A DNA stretch of 64,000 nt from Bacillota bacterium (GTDB lineage: Bacteria > Bacillota > Clostridia > Acetivibrionales > JAMNXU01): positions 21,356 to 85,355 of the forward strand of contig JAMNXU010000031.1 of NCBI GenBank assembly GCA_023623175.1. Direction: 5' to 3'. Under the pieces are notes generated by a model. The model did no database searches, was not told the origin of the DNA, and was given only the letters and a program-made list of their open reading frames with translations. Positions 8,810 through 17,253 of this stretch are shown here, piece by piece. Every line of letters starts with the position of its first letter. Within the stretch, counting starts at the first letter, position 1. A program made the position numbers and the translations under genes.

Positions 8810-10495
8810 ATGCTTAGCAGCACGCTTTTTATTATACAGTTTTTCTTTTCAGTGGTTATCGGCATCTATTTTTTGACATTGCTGAAATCCCAGCAGGTAA
8901 ACAAGGGAGCAATAGAAAAGGAAGCCAAAAAGGAGCTGGAAAAGCTCAGGCGAATGAGGGAAATCAAGCTGACAGAGCCTTTGTCGGAAAAGACAAGGCC
9001 CACTTCCCTCGATGAAATCATCGGCCAGGAACAGGGATTGAAGGCCCTGAGAGCAGCGCTCTGCGGACCGAATCCGCAGCATGTCATCCTGTACGGTCCG
9101 CCCGGGGTTGGCAAAACTGCCGCTGCGAGGGTTATACTGGAAGAAGCCAAAAAAATGCCGATGTCGCCGTTTAAGAAAGACGCCAAGTTTGTAGAAGTGG
9201 ACGCCACAACGCTGCGTTTTGATGAAAGGGGAATTGCCGATCCCCTGATAGGGTCGGTCCATGACCCCATATACCAGGGCGCAGGGGCATATGGCGTCGC
9301 CGGTATTCCGCAGCCGAAGCCGGGAGCCGTTACAAAAGCCCACGGAGGCATCCTTTTCATCGACGAAATAGGCGAACTCCACCCGATACAGATAAACAAG
9401 CTGCTTAAGGTACTGGAAGACAGGAGGGTATTTCTCGAAAGCGCGTATTATAATTCGGAAGACACCAATATTCCTTCTCACATCCATGAAATTTTCCAAA
9501 AGGGTCTTCCCGCCGATTTCAGGCTTGTGGGCGCAACTACGAGAACGGCCGATGAAATTCCGCCGGCCATAAGATCAAGATGCGTGGAAATATATTTCCG
9601 GCCGCTGGTCGCGGAAGAAGTGGCTTCCATTGCGCGGAACGCCGCAAAAAAAGGAGGTTTTGACATCGAGGAAGGGGTTCCGGAGCTTGTGGCCAAATAT
9701 GCCCAAAACGGCAGGGATGCGGTGAACATCGTACAGATAGCCGGCGGCATAGCCCAGGTAGAAGGCAAGGATAAAATAACAAGAAAAGACGTGGAATGGG
9801 TTATAGAATTCGGACATTACAGCCCGCGCATCGACAAGAAGATTAAAGTCGAAGAACGAGTGGGCTGCATTTGCGGAATGGCCGTTTACAGCGCGGCAAC
9901 CGGGATGCTGATTGACATAGAGGCTACCGCTCTCAAGGCATCAGCCAGGGGGCAGGGCGTTATCAAGATAACAGGCATCGTCGAAGAAGAAGAGATGGAC
10001 GGCAAGGGACACAAGCTAAAGAGAACGGGAACGGCCAGGGCGTCGGTGGACAATGTGATGACCGTGCTGAAGAAGTTTTTTGACATTGATTGCAGGGAAT
10101 ACGACATACATGTTAATTTCCCCGGGGGAATCCCCATAGACGGACCTTCTGCGGGAGTGGCCATTGCGGTGGCAATATATTCGGCGGTAAAGAATGAACC
10201 CATACGAAGCGACATTGCGATTACGGGCGAACTGTCCATCCGCGGCAAGGTCAGGCCCGTAGGCGGCGTAACGGCCAAGATTGAGGCAGCGAAACTCGCG
10301 GGCATAAAAAAAGTGATTATACCGCGAGAAAACTGGCAGGAAACCTTCAATGAAATGGGCTTGGAAATCATACCTGTGGACGAAATAACCGAAGCCATGG
10401 AACATGTTTTCAGGAAGAGTTTCAAAAAACGCGAGGAAATACCTTTGCAAAATCCTTCCGTAACCGTGCTCAGTGCATCCGGCGCCCAAACATGA
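8810..10495 (+). CDS. lonB: ATP-dependent protease LonB (membrane-anchored type)
   Basis: 561 residues from the ATG at 8810, chosen for the GAGGAGG site just upstream and because the protein then starts like Bacillus LonB. The open frame runs further upstream only into the flank of the repeat element. One N-terminal membrane segment (about 6-24) is followed by a AAA+ domain with Walker A GPPGVGKT (96-103) and Walker B ILFIDEIGEL. The C-terminal Lon protease domain has the catalytic Ser447 in DGPSAG and the partner Lys in the TAKIEAAK segment (near 490). It degrades proteins at the membrane face. Its position next to clpX matches other Firmicutes. Confidence 0.93.
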   Translation: MLSSTLFIIQFFFSVVIGIYFLTLLKSQQVNKGAIEKEAKKELEKLRRMREIKLTEPLSEKTRPTSLDEIIGQEQGLKALRAALCGPNPQHVILYGPPGVGKTAAARVILEEAKKMPMSPFKKDAKFVEVDATTLRFDERGIADPLIGSVHDPIYQGAGAYGVAGIPQPKPGAVTKAHGGILFIDEIGELHPIQINKLLKVLEDRRVFLESAYYNSEDTNIPSHIHEIFQKGLPADFRLVGATTRTADEIPPAIRSRCVEIYFRPLVAEEVASIARNAAKKGGFDIEEGVPELVAKYAQNGRDAVNIVQIAGGIAQVEGKDKITRKDVEWVIEFGHYSPRIDKKIKVEERVGCICGMAVYSAATGMLIDIEATALKASARGQGVIKITGIVEEEEMDGKGHKLKRTGTARASVDNVMTVLKKFFDIDCREYDIHVNFPGGIPIDGPSAGVAIAVAIYSAVKNEPIRSDIAITGELSIRGKVRPVGGVTAKIEAAKLAGIKKVIIPRENWQETFNEMGLEIIPVDEITEAMEHVFRKSFKKREEIPLQNPSVTVLSASGAQT

Positions 10496-10503
10496 TTTTG
10501 TTT

Positions 10504-10531
10504 TTGAGAACCGTCCCCATTGTGATAAAAT
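10504..10531 (+). promoter_or_regulatory. Putative uppP promoter
   Basis: TTGAGA (10504-10509) and TAAAAT (10526-10531) each match the consensus in five of six positions and are 16 bases apart, upstream of uppP. The spacer contains GAACCGTCCCC, which resembles one side of the GC-rich repeats at 51.35-51.45 kb. Confidence 0.5.
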
Positions 10532-10575
10532 CATAGGTGTGCTTCATAGACATATACTAAAATGGGGAGGGTGCC

Positions 10576-11379
10576 ATGAATTTTTTTGAAGCTTTGTTTC
10601 TAGGGATTGTGCAGGGGTTGTCGGAGTTTTTGCCTATCAGCAGTTCGGGCCACCTGGTTCTTTTTCAGAAACTCCTGGGGATTTCGAAAGTCGGCCTTAC
10701 ATTTGAAATTGCCGTCCACCTGGCTACACTGTTGTCCGTAATCATCGTGTTTCGCAGGGACATTGTTGAATTATTGAAACGGCCTTTTAACAAGCTGACG
10801 CTGATGATTGTCATTGCGACTATTCCGACCGGCGCCATAGGCCTTTTGTTTGACGACATTTTTGACAGGTTGTTTCAGACGGGAGCAACGCTGGGACTGG
10901 AATTCATACTTACCGGCGTAATTTTGTTGTTTGCCGAATCCTGCAGAAATAAACGCAAAAAACTGGATGACATGAACGTGGTTGACGCAGCGGTTATAGG
11001 CACGGCCCAGGGGCTTGCCATTCTGCCCGCTGTTTCAAGGTCAGGGCTGACGATAGCGGCAGCGCTTGTAAGGGGACTGGACAGAAAATTTGCTGCCAAA
11101 TTCTCGTTTCTGATTTCGATACCTGCCATTCTCGGCGCAGCACTGAAAGATGTGCTTGACATCGTTGACAGCGGCGGCTTCAGTACAGGCATCGATCCGC
11201 TGGTTTTGGCCGGAGGGATGCTCGCGGCCGCTATTTCAGGTTATTTTGCCGTCAAGTTCATGGTCAGGATTCTGACCCAAAGGAATTTGAAGATATTCGC
11301 CTATTATGTTTTTGTTATAGGCGGGCTTGTGCTATTAGACCAACTGTTTTTCGGAAAATTTTTTGTTAAGCTTTTTTAG
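10576..11379 (+). CDS. uppP: Undecaprenyl-diphosphatase (bacitracin resistance protein BacA)
   Basis: 267 residues, a polytopic membrane enzyme that converts undecaprenyl diphosphate to the monophosphate so that the lipid carrier of wall synthesis can be reused. Both family signatures are present: SEFLPISSSGH (near 16-26, with the catalytic Glu and Ser) and LPAVSRSGLT (near 154-163). Hydrophobic helices fill the remainder. The start has GGGGAGGGTGCC upstream. The gene appears to stand alone, with its own promoter and a downstream terminator. Confidence 0.95.
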   Translation: MNFFEALFLGIVQGLSEFLPISSSGHLVLFQKLLGISKVGLTFEIAVHLATLLSVIIVFRRDIVELLKRPFNKLTLMIVIATIPTGAIGLLFDDIFDRLFQTGATLGLEFILTGVILLFAESCRNKRKKLDDMNVVDAAVIGTAQGLAILPAVSRSGLTIAAALVRGLDRKFAAKFSFLISIPAILGAALKDVLDIVDSGGFSTGIDPLVLAGGMLAAAISGYFAVKFMVRILTQRNLKIFAYYVFVIGGLVLLDQLFFGKFFVKLF

Positions 11380-11503
11380 GACCTGATGCCCTGTATTAAA
11401 CCGGGACTCTGGTACTATTAAAAGGAGTCCTAATCACTATATACATAAAAAAGCATATTTGATATTTTTAAATTGAACATTAGCATTTCTCCTCTGGGAG
11501 CAT

Positions 11504-11527
11504 GGGGTAAACCACCCCGTTTTTTTT
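11504..11527 (+). terminator. Terminator downstream of uppP
   Basis: GGGGT / ACCCC with a five-base loop is followed by eight T residues (11520-11527). The stem is short but GC-rich. It lies about 125 bases after the uppP stop. Confidence 0.65.
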
Positions 11528-11551
11528 ATGCCTTCCTTTCGATTCCCTCGG

Positions 11552-11580
11552 TTGAAAAATGGGAATAATAAGTTTAATAT
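11552..11580 (+). promoter_or_regulatory. Putative tsaD promoter
   Basis: TTGAAA (11552-11557) and TAATAT (11575-11580) are 17 bases apart. Transcription would start near 11587. This supports the ATG at 11626 rather than the in-frame GTG at 11590 as the tsaD start. Confidence 0.5.
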
Positions 11581-11625
11581 ATTAATGCTGTGAACATATT
11601 CGTAAAATCGAATGGAGACTTTGGC

Positions 11626-12654
11626 ATGGATATAAAAGGCGATTTTTTTGTATTGGGAATTGAAACAAGCTGTGATGAAACTTCCGCGGCGGTGGTAAGA
11701 AACGGCCGGGAAATTTTGTCCAATGTAATATCGTCCCAAACTGACGCGCACAGGAAATTCGGGGGCGTCGTGCCGGAAATTGCCTCAAGAAAACACGTTG
11801 AGCTCGTAATTCCGGTAATAGACGAGGCGCTGAAGGAAGCGGGGATTACACCGGAAAGGCTTGGTGCGATTGGAGTGACGTATGGCCCGGGATTGGCCGG
11901 GGCCCTGCTTGTTGGCGTTTCCGCTGCAAAAGCCCTGGCTTTTGGATGGAATCTGCCGCTTGTGGGAGTGCATCACATTGAGGGGCATGTTGCGGCCAAT
12001 TTCCTCGAGCATCGCGACCTCGAGCCTCCGTTCGTATGCCTTATCGTGTCCGGGGGCCACAGCCATATTGTTTATATGAAAGATTACGGTGAATTTGAAA
12101 TTCTCGGGCAGACAAGGGATGATGCGGCCGGAGAGGCCTTTGACAAGATTGCGAGGGCACTGGGACTGGGTTATCCGGGCGGTCCCCAAATTGACAGGGC
12201 TGCAAGGGCGGGAAACAGGGACGCGGTAAAATTTCCGAGGGTATATTTTGATGGAGAGTCCCTGGATTTCAGCTTCAGCGGGTTAAAGACGGCAGTTTTG
12301 AATTATATCAACGGCTTTGTCCAAAAAGGGGAGCCTGTTCCCGTGGAGGATATCAGTGCATGTTTCCAGGAGGCGGTTGTGGATGTGCTTGTGAACAACG
12401 CCTTTCGCGCTGTGAGACTCAAAAAGGCGCGGGAAATAGTCCTTGCCGGAGGAGTGGCTGCAAACTCAAGACTGAGAGAAAGGTTCAGGGAAGAGGCAGT
12501 ATCCTGCAACTGCAGTTTTTATTATCCCAGTCCCGTTCTTTGCACGGACAACGCGGCAATGATAGCGGCTGCAGCGTACTATGAATTCCGCAAGGGCAGG
12601 ATTGCAGGGCTGGATCTCAACGCCGTTCCCGGCCTCAGGCTGGGAACCCGTTAG
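11626..12654 (+). CDS. tsaD: tRNA N6-threonylcarbamoyladenosine transferase TsaD
   Basis: 342 residues from the ATG at 11626, preceded by TGGAG. TsaD, with TsaB and TsaE, installs the t6A base at position 37 of ANN-decoding tRNAs. Visible motifs are [10 protein letters not shown] (nucleotide-binding start), [14 protein letters not shown], the metal-binding [15 protein letters not shown], the [10 protein letters not shown] segment and [13 protein letters not shown]. It belongs to the ASKHA fold. tsaB, tsaE and rimI, often its neighbours, are not in this window. Confidence 0.96.
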   Translation: MDIKGDFFVLGIETSCDETSAAVVRNGREILSNVISSQTDAHRKFGGVVPEIASRKHVELVIPVIDEALKEAGITPERLGAIGVTYGPGLAGALLVGVSAAKALAFGWNLPLVGVHHIEGHVAANFLEHRDLEPPFVCLIVSGGHSHIVYMKDYGEFEILGQTRDDAAGEAFDKIARALGLGYPGGPQIDRAARAGNRDAVKFPRVYFDGESLDFSFSGLKTAVLNYINGFVQKGEPVPVEDISACFQEAVVDVLVNNAFRAVRLKKAREIVLAGGVAANSRLRERFREEAVSCNCSFYYPSPVLCTDNAAMIAAAAYYEFRKGRIAGLDLNAVPGLRLGTR

Positions 12655-12802
12655 TTTTCCCCAATGAAAAATGTTTATATGCATTGTATTTTGTCGAATT
12701 TGTTCAATGTTACAATTTGGAAACAGTCAGAAAATGTCTTTAGTAATATAGTCCTATAATTGTTGTCCCAGTTTTCGACACGGTTGCTGTTGAAATTTGA
12801 TG

Positions 12803-12885
12803 TGTGAATAATGTGGAAAAGGAAAAGAAATAACGATTTTTGTAATATCGTGAAGTGTGGATAAGTATGTGGATATTGTGGATTT
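12803..12885. promoter_or_regulatory. Cluster of DnaA-box-like 9-mers
   Basis: Within 83 bases there are five sites in the same orientation: TGTGAATAA (12803), TGTGGAAAA (12812), the perfect TGTGGATAA (12856), TGTGGATAT (12868) and TGTGGATTT (12877). The consensus DnaA box read on this strand is TGTGGATAA. The surroundings are AT-rich. No dnaA, dnaN or other origin gene is in the window, so this may be a DnaA-titration or regulatory site rather than the origin. Confidence 0.45.
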
Positions 12886-13078
12886 ATTACGGGATTTAAA
12901 TTTGTTTAAGAACAGTGTTTTAATAAGCTTAAATACAGTTGATGGAATAAATGTTGCAAAATTGGCAAAAATTTTATCCCAAAATCATGACATTATGGCA
13001 GTTTATGATAATATATCTAAAAAATCACTGAAAATTACAAAATCAGTGATCTATAATAAAATTACCAGCATGAAATAA
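12857..13078 (+). CDS. Possible small protein of unknown function (73 aa)
   Basis: A GTG-started frame of 73 codons. Its first nine residues (MDKYVDIVD) are encoded by the DnaA-box-like repeats themselves, which makes that start doubtful. The rest (NLFKNSVLISLNTVDGINVA and on to KITSMK) has a plausible composition of alternating hydrophobic and charged residues but no motif I recognise. No good ribosome binding site precedes it. It could be a real small gene or a chance frame. Confidence 0.3.
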   Translation: MDKYVDIVDLLRDLNLFKNSVLISLNTVDGINVAKLAKILSQNHDIMAVYDNISKKSLKITKSVIYNKITSMK

Positions 13079-13117
13079 ATAAAATTACCGGGTAAAAAAG
13101 CTCATTTAAAACAAAAA

Positions 13118-13141
13118 CGCTGATTTTAAGCAAAATCAGCG
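13118..13141 (-). terminator. Terminator of the lytic transglycosylase gene
   Basis: A perfect 10-bp stem (CGCTGATTTT / AAAATCAGCG) has a four-base loop. On the minus strand it is followed by TTTTTGTTTT, so it ends transcription of the gene at 13238-13915. Confidence 0.8.
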
Positions 13142-13237
13142 AATAAAATACAGCAAATCAGTGACGGAAAACAGAACCAGTATTAAAAACAGCATTAAAG
13201 CGGTGATCCAAAAGGTGATCCGAAATAAAAAGCGGCT

Positions 13238-13915
13238 TTATTCAATGCCGCTGTAAATCCGGTAATAACTCAGCACCTTATCAACATAATTCCTTGTTTC
13301 TTCATACGGCGGTATGCCTCCGTACCTGAACACGCTGTTTGGGCCGGCGTTGTACGCCGCAAGCGCGAGGGAAAGGTCCCCGTTGAACCGGTCCAGCTGT
13401 TCTTTCAGGTATCGCGTTCCGCCGTTTATGTTCTGCTCAATATCCCAGGGGTCATTTATATTAAGCGCTTCTGCAGTTTTGGGCATCAATTGCATCAAGC
13501 CCTGGGCGCCCGCGGGAGAGAGGGCCTCGGGATTGAAATCCGATTCCTGTTTTATAACTGCCTTTATCAGGTTGGGATCTATTCCATATTTTTCTGATGC
13601 TGCATAAATGCTTCTTTCAATTAGCTGCATCAAGCCGCTGTTTTCATCAGGCACAACGCTGCTGCCTGGATAACGCCGACAGGCCGACAATGCCGATGTG
13701 TACAGCGAATTCGCCAGGAAATATGAGGCGTTTGCATAAGATTTGCCCGCTACCGTGCCAGCGGTGTTTTGGCGCGCCAAATCAAGGTACTGCCGGAACG
13801 AGTTATCTTCATTCTGCACTGCTTCGGCATTGCGAAAACCATTAAGTTTTACCGGAAGTCTTTCCTGGATCTCGGATATTTTTTGCCTGAATATTTCCGA
13901 AACTTTTATGGGCAT
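13238..13915 (-). CDS. Lytic transglycosylase with SLT domain
   Basis: 225 residues from the ATG at 13915, where GAGGTGG sits at the right distance. The in-frame ATG four codons upstream overlaps that site. The C-terminal 115 residues form an SLT goose-lysozyme-like domain: catalytic Glu in [15 protein letters not shown], then [13 protein letters not shown], and [17 protein letters not shown]. Such enzymes cleave the MurNAc-GlcNAc bond and leave 1,6-anhydro ends. No clear signal peptide is seen in the first 60 residues, so the export route is unclear. The protein may be an autolysin or a remodelling factor for envelope machines. Confidence 0.88.
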   Translation of the reverse strand: MPIKVSEIFRQKISEIQERLPVKLNGFRNAEAVQNEDNSFRQYLDLARQNTAGTVAGKSYANASYFLANSLYTSALSACRRYPGSSVVPDENSGLMQLIERSIYAASEKYGIDPNLIKAVIKQESDFNPEALSPAGAQGLMQLMPKTAEALNINDPWDIEQNINGGTRYLKEQLDRFNGDLSLALAAYNAGPNSVFRYGGIPPYEETRNYVDKVLSYYRIYSGIE

Positions 13916-14042
13916 TTTCCACCTCATACCACCATAATATTACTATAATATTACCATAAATCTCCCACATAAAAAACTGGCTTAATGCCATTATACGGTG
14001 CAATAGCCGCATCGGCGAAAATTGCAAACGTCAGCCGGGATA

Positions 14043-14069
14043 TATTCGCAAATAATATATTTGCGAATA
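14043..14069. promoter_or_regulatory. 27-bp palindrome, candidate operator
   Basis: TATTCGCAAAT and ATTTGCGAATA form perfect 11-bp arms around a five-base centre. A degenerate third half-site (ATTCACAAATAAT) follows at 14074-14086. It lies between the lytic transglycosylase and the 3' end of the next minus-strand gene, close to the presumed transglycosylase promoter. A similar word, ATATTCGCAAA, occurs upstream of the amidohydrolase gene near 60.58 kb. Confidence 0.35.
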
Positions 14070-14111
14070 ATATATTCACAAATAATAGATCGGACAATTT
14101 CGGAATAATTT

Positions 14112-14429
14112 TTACCCAACCTTTTCAGCTTCTTTTTGCTGGAATTTGGAACAGGCGTTTTTCAACGATCCGTCAAAAAACCTGACTGAGAACAGGCGGC
14201 ATACGCCTATTGTCATTTCGTCGGGGGTGTTGTTTTTTGTGACGAAGTGCTCGCAGTCAATGCATTTAGGCCCTTCGGATCTGGCGACGGTTTTTTTTAC
14301 CGGCGCAAATTTGTGCCTGGAGCAGACATAATCAGGAGTAACGGCTCCCTTAATAAGACAGAATATATCGTCATTTACCGGAATTGCCATGCCTCTTATG
14401 CAGTTGCTGCAGCTTTTTTTCAGTTTCAA
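14112..14429 (-). CDS. Small Cys-rich protein, probable metal binding
   Basis: 105 residues from a TTG at 14429, chosen because GGGAGG lies eight bases upstream. The upstream in-frame ATG has no such site. Cysteines occur in pairs: CSNC near the start, single ones in IFCLIKG and DYVCSRH, then CIDCEHF, and later ones in GVCRLF and NACSKF. The pattern suggests a zinc or iron-sulfur protein. I do not recognise a named family. It is divergent from the PHP phosphoesterase gene, with 157 bases between the starts. Confidence 0.65.
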   Translation of the reverse strand: MKLKKSCSNCIRGMAIPVNDDIFCLIKGAVTPDYVCSRHKFAPVKKTVARSEGPKCIDCEHFVTKNNTPDEMTIGVCRLFSVRFFDGSLKNACSKFQQKEAEKVG

Positions 14430-14586
14430 TACAGGTTCCTCCCACAAAATATGCTTTATCATAAGTACATTTCGGGTATATTTTATTATAGCATTGTTTG
14501 CTGCGATGTGGGATAATATGGGAAATAATACAGGGCTGGTTCAATGTGTAAAAAAGTGTAATTGTCATTTCGGAGGTTTTTATAAA

Positions 14587-15441
14587 ATGAAAGGTTATGT
14601 GGACCTGCATACCCATTCAACGGCATCGGACGGGAGCATGGAGCCTGCAGAACTGGTTTTGTACGCCAGCAAATCGGGGATTGATGCCATGGCCCTTACC
14701 GACCACGATACCGTCGACGGGCTTGAAGAAGCGTTGGAATGGGGCAAAAAAACCGGTTTGGAGGTATTGGCCGGAGTGGAAATAAGCGCGGAGTTTGAAG
14801 GACAGCTTCACTTTCTCGGTTATTTCCCGGATGACAGGTACAGGCAGCTGGACGGTGTTCTTGCGGATCTCAGGAGAAGCCGGTACGAAAGGAATCCGAA
14901 AATCGTGGAAAAACTCAAGCGGCTGGGTATTAATATTTCCATGGATGAAGTGGAGCGCGAAGCCACCGGTAACATTACGGGAAGATCCCATATTGCCAGG
15001 GTTTTGATGAAGAAAGGCTATGTTGAAAGTATAAAAGAGGCTTTCGACAAGTTCCTCGGAGAAGGGAAACCGGCGTACGTCGAAAAGGAAAAACTCAGCC
15101 CGCGGGAGAGCATTGCCGCAATTTCCAATGCCGGCGGCATACCTGTTCTTGCCCACCCGGGTTTGACAGGCCTTGGTGAGGAGCGCCTGGAACGGTTGGT
15201 GGCTGAGTGGCGGAATTACGGGCTGATGGGAATTGAATGCCACTATGTTGAACACAGCCAGAAAGAGACGGAATTTTTCCTGGGGCTTGCAAGGAAATAC
15301 GGTTTGATTGTAACCGGCGGCAGCGATTTTCACGGAAGTTTCAAGCCTGATATAGACATTGGCAGGGGAAAAGGCAATTTGAAAGTGCCCCGCGAGTGTT
15401 TTTTGAATCTGAAGGCGGCGTTTGCAGTGAGAGCGATATAA
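14587..15441 (+). CDS. PHP-domain phosphoesterase
   Basis: 284 residues from the ATG at 14587, preceded by CGGAGGTTT. The frame is open further upstream but only into non-coding sequence. PHP motifs are complete: DLHTHSTASDG (H8, H10), LTDHDTVDG, AGVEISAEF, LAHPG and GGSDFHG. They build a trinuclear metal site. Close relatives (TrpH/YciV type) hydrolyse 3',5'-bisphosphate nucleotides or act as 5'-3' exonucleases on short RNA. Those roles are the best guess. The protein is cytosolic and not visibly in an operon. Confidence 0.88.
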   Translation: MKGYVDLHTHSTASDGSMEPAELVLYASKSGIDAMALTDHDTVDGLEEALEWGKKTGLEVLAGVEISAEFEGQLHFLGYFPDDRYRQLDGVLADLRRSRYERNPKIVEKLKRLGINISMDEVEREATGNITGRSHIARVLMKKGYVESIKEAFDKFLGEGKPAYVEKEKLSPRESIAAISNAGGIPVLAHPGLTGLGEERLERLVAEWRNYGLMGIECHYVEHSQKETEFFLGLARKYGLIVTGGSDFHGSFKPDIDIGRGKGNLKVPRECFLNLKAAFAVRAI

Positions 15442-15626
15442 TGGAAGCAATGTAATAAATAATGTAATAAATAAAAATGAAAAATATAATATAAACGTTA
15501 TAAATAGGAGTAGTGAGATAAATATATAAAAAAATAAATAAAAATTAAAATAAAACAGGCGCCGGAAAATGTCAAAAGCGAAAATCGGAAAGAAAAAATG
15601 GGAAAGCGGAAAAAAAGAAACACAAA

Positions 15627-15664
15627 AGCAAAATAGCCCCGGTTGGGGGCGAGGCTATTTTGCT
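15627..15664. terminator. Long hairpin, possible terminator
   Basis: A perfect 12-bp stem (AGCAAAATAGCC / GGCTATTTTGCT) has a GC-rich 14-base loop that can itself pair. No T-tract follows on the plus strand, while the minus strand has a T-rich stretch. It lies 185 bases after the PHP gene. The other sequence from 15442 to 15940 is AT-rich and holds no gene I can see, only two copies of ACGAATTTTGTT (15752 and 15786 region). Confidence 0.5.
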
Positions 15665-15942
15665 GATTGGTATAAGGGGTATTTATCAGGTCTACAATGT
15701 ATCGGGTAATTGATACTGATCTTGGGACCGCTCCAAACTCGATGTAATTTGACGAATTTTGTTTCTTCCAGTTGTAATAATAAAACGAATTTTGTTAAAA
15801 TTCAATGAATCAATAGACCTTTTTCAATAGGAAATTTTTCTTGGTTTTGTCCAGGGACTTTTTTCCTATACAATATCAGACCCAGATATATAATTATTTC
15901 ATGCCAAAACATGTGGATGATTGTTCCAGGGCTTGTTTTCAC

Positions 15943-15970
15943 TTGACATTGACGTCAGAAATGCTATAAT
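15943..15970 (+). promoter_or_regulatory. Strong promoter of smpB
   Basis: Perfect TTGACA (15943-15948) and perfect TATAAT (15965-15970) are 16 bases apart. It is the best promoter match in the window. A leader of about 150 bases follows. Confidence 0.85.
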
Positions 15971-16038
15971 ATCCTTGCAGATTTGTGTTCACTCATTAAC
16001 AGCCTTCTTTGCCTGAGCAATAAATACTTTTGCAAAAT

Positions 16039-16063
16039 CCCTTCTGTCCGGAAGGGTATTTTT
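16039..16063 (+). terminator. Possible attenuator hairpin in the smpB leader
   Basis: CCCTTC / GAAGGG with a six-base loop is followed by TATTTTTAT, between the smpB promoter and the start codon. It is a weak intrinsic-terminator shape and might allow conditional read-through. Confidence 0.35.
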
Positions 16064-16126
16064 ATCAGTATTATTGCGGCAGTCGGGGGGACAAGGCAAT
16101 CCGGCAGGGTATGGAAAGAGATAAGC

Positions 16127-16591
16127 ATGGAAAGAGATAAGATTAAAGTAGTTGCACAAAACAAGAAAGCAAGGCATGACTATTTCATAGAACAGACTTT
16201 TGAAGCGGGCATTGTGCTGTCCGGAACTGAAGTGAAGTCCATAAGGCAGGGCAAGGTCAATCTCAAGGACAGCTATGCGACCATTGAGCACGGAGAAGTG
16301 TTTCTGACAGGAATGCATGTAAGCCCCTATGAACAGGGCAATATATTTAACAAGGATCCCGAGAGGGACAGGAAGCTACTGTTGCACAAAAGTGAAATAA
16401 ACAGGCTTGCCGGGTATGTGCAGCAAAAAGGCATGACACTGGTGCCCCTGCAGCTCTATTTCAAAAACGGGAAGGTAAAAGTGGAGCTTGGCGTCGCAAG
16501 AGGAAAGAAGCTCTATGACAAGCGTGAAGACATAGCGAGACGCGACGCAAAGCGCGAGATTGACAGAAAACTGAAGGAACAAATGCGATAA
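16127..16591 (+). CDS. smpB: SsrA-binding protein SmpB
   Basis: 154 residues from the ATG at 16127. SmpB carries tmRNA to stalled ribosomes for trans-translation. The family pattern is clear: [46 protein letters not shown], and the basic C-terminal tail ([18 protein letters not shown]). The frame is open 48 codons upstream, but that part is not family-like and is mostly leader. A 16-base tandem duplication (16111-16126 and 16127-16142) puts a second ATG sixteen bases upstream in another frame. ssrA follows directly, as in most Firmicutes. Confidence 0.96.
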   Translation: MERDKIKVVAQNKKARHDYFIEQTFEAGIVLSGTEVKSIRQGKVNLKDSYATIEHGEVFLTGMHVSPYEQGNIFNKDPERDRKLLLHKSEINRLAGYVQQKGMTLVPLQLYFKNGKVKVELGVARGKKLYDKREDIARRDAKREIDRKLKEQMR

Positions 16592-16617
16592 AACGAAAGT
16601 AATGTATAATAGTGACA

Positions 16618-16646
16618 TTGCTCTTTGCCAATTAAATATGTATCAT
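16618..16646 (+). promoter_or_regulatory. Putative ssrA promoter
   Basis: TTGCTC (16618-16623) and TATCAT (16641-16646, five of six matches) are 17 bases apart and end 21 bases before the mature tmRNA 5' end. An alternative is co-transcription with smpB. Confidence 0.45.
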
Positions 16647-16667
16647 GTTTTATACATGGGGGCGTAA

Positions 16668-17042
16668 TGGTTTCGACGGGATCGTTGAGACTTGAGTAGC
16701 GGGTAGAGGATTCTCGTTGGCCTCTTTAAAAAACGAGAGATTAAAATAAACGCTAACAACAATTACGAATTAGCTGCTGCCTAAGTTAAGGCAGCCCGTC
16801 GGTCCCGGGTTCCTGCGCCCGGGGGTGCCGGCGTCATCAAGTCAGGCCTTTTGAGTGGGAAGGTTAAACTCTAGCACTGTCGGCGTGGTAGCCTTGAGCG
16901 CCGACGGATTCTAAAGGCTACCGAAGTACAAAGCCTGCACATGGGCGTTGTACCGAGGGAATGACCAAAACATGTGCTACACCCGTAGAAGCTCTTGTTG
17001 ATACGGTTTCGGACAGGGGTTCGACTCCCCTCGCCTCCACCA
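16668..17042 (+). ncRNA. ssrA: Transfer-messenger RNA
   Basis: 375 bases. The 5' end GGGGGCG pairs with CGCCTCC before the encoded 3' ACCA, forming the tRNA-like acceptor stem. The T-arm segment GGTTCGACTCC is near the 3' end. The conserved 5' block GTAATGGTTTCGACGGGAT is present. The tag frame at 16752-16784 reads ANNNYELAAA followed by TAA, a typical degradation tag ending in hydrophobic residues for ClpXP. It rescues stalled ribosomes together with SmpB, encoded just upstream. Confidence 0.97.
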
Positions 17043-17064
17043 AATCTATAAAGTAAATATTGAT

Positions 17065-17102
17065 ACAGTAAAGGTCAACCATATTGGGTTGACCTTTACT
17101 GT
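17065..17102 (+). terminator. Terminator of ssrA
   Basis: A perfect 16-bp stem (arms 17065-17080 and 17087-17102, ending CAACC / GGTTG at the loop) has a six-base loop. The following T-tract is weak (TTAAATT), but the stem is very stable and placed 23 bases after the tmRNA 3' end. Confidence 0.75.
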
Positions 17103-17253
17103 TAAATTATGAAAATTATACTATAATGCAATTAAAAGGGAACTGGAAAGAAAGTTTGTCGAACTTGACATTGGAAATTCCTGAATTTCCAAAGGGCAAG
17201 AGATATATGCCCTATTCCGGGCCGCGAAAGAGAGGACAAACAGTGCGGAGTGC

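Noticed and set aside
14389..14586. 66-codon N-terminal extension of the PHP protein
   Set aside because: It overlaps the divergent Cys-rich gene, and a strong ribosome binding site stands before the ATG at 14587.
15627..15664. Riboswitch upstream of smpB
   Set aside because: It is a simple hairpin about 300 bases before the smpB promoter, so it cannot be part of the smpB transcript, and no known riboswitch core was recognised.
15983..16126. 48-codon N-terminal extension of SmpB
   Set aside because: The family N-terminus begins near the ATG at 16127. The extension contains leader and hairpin sequence and is not family-like.
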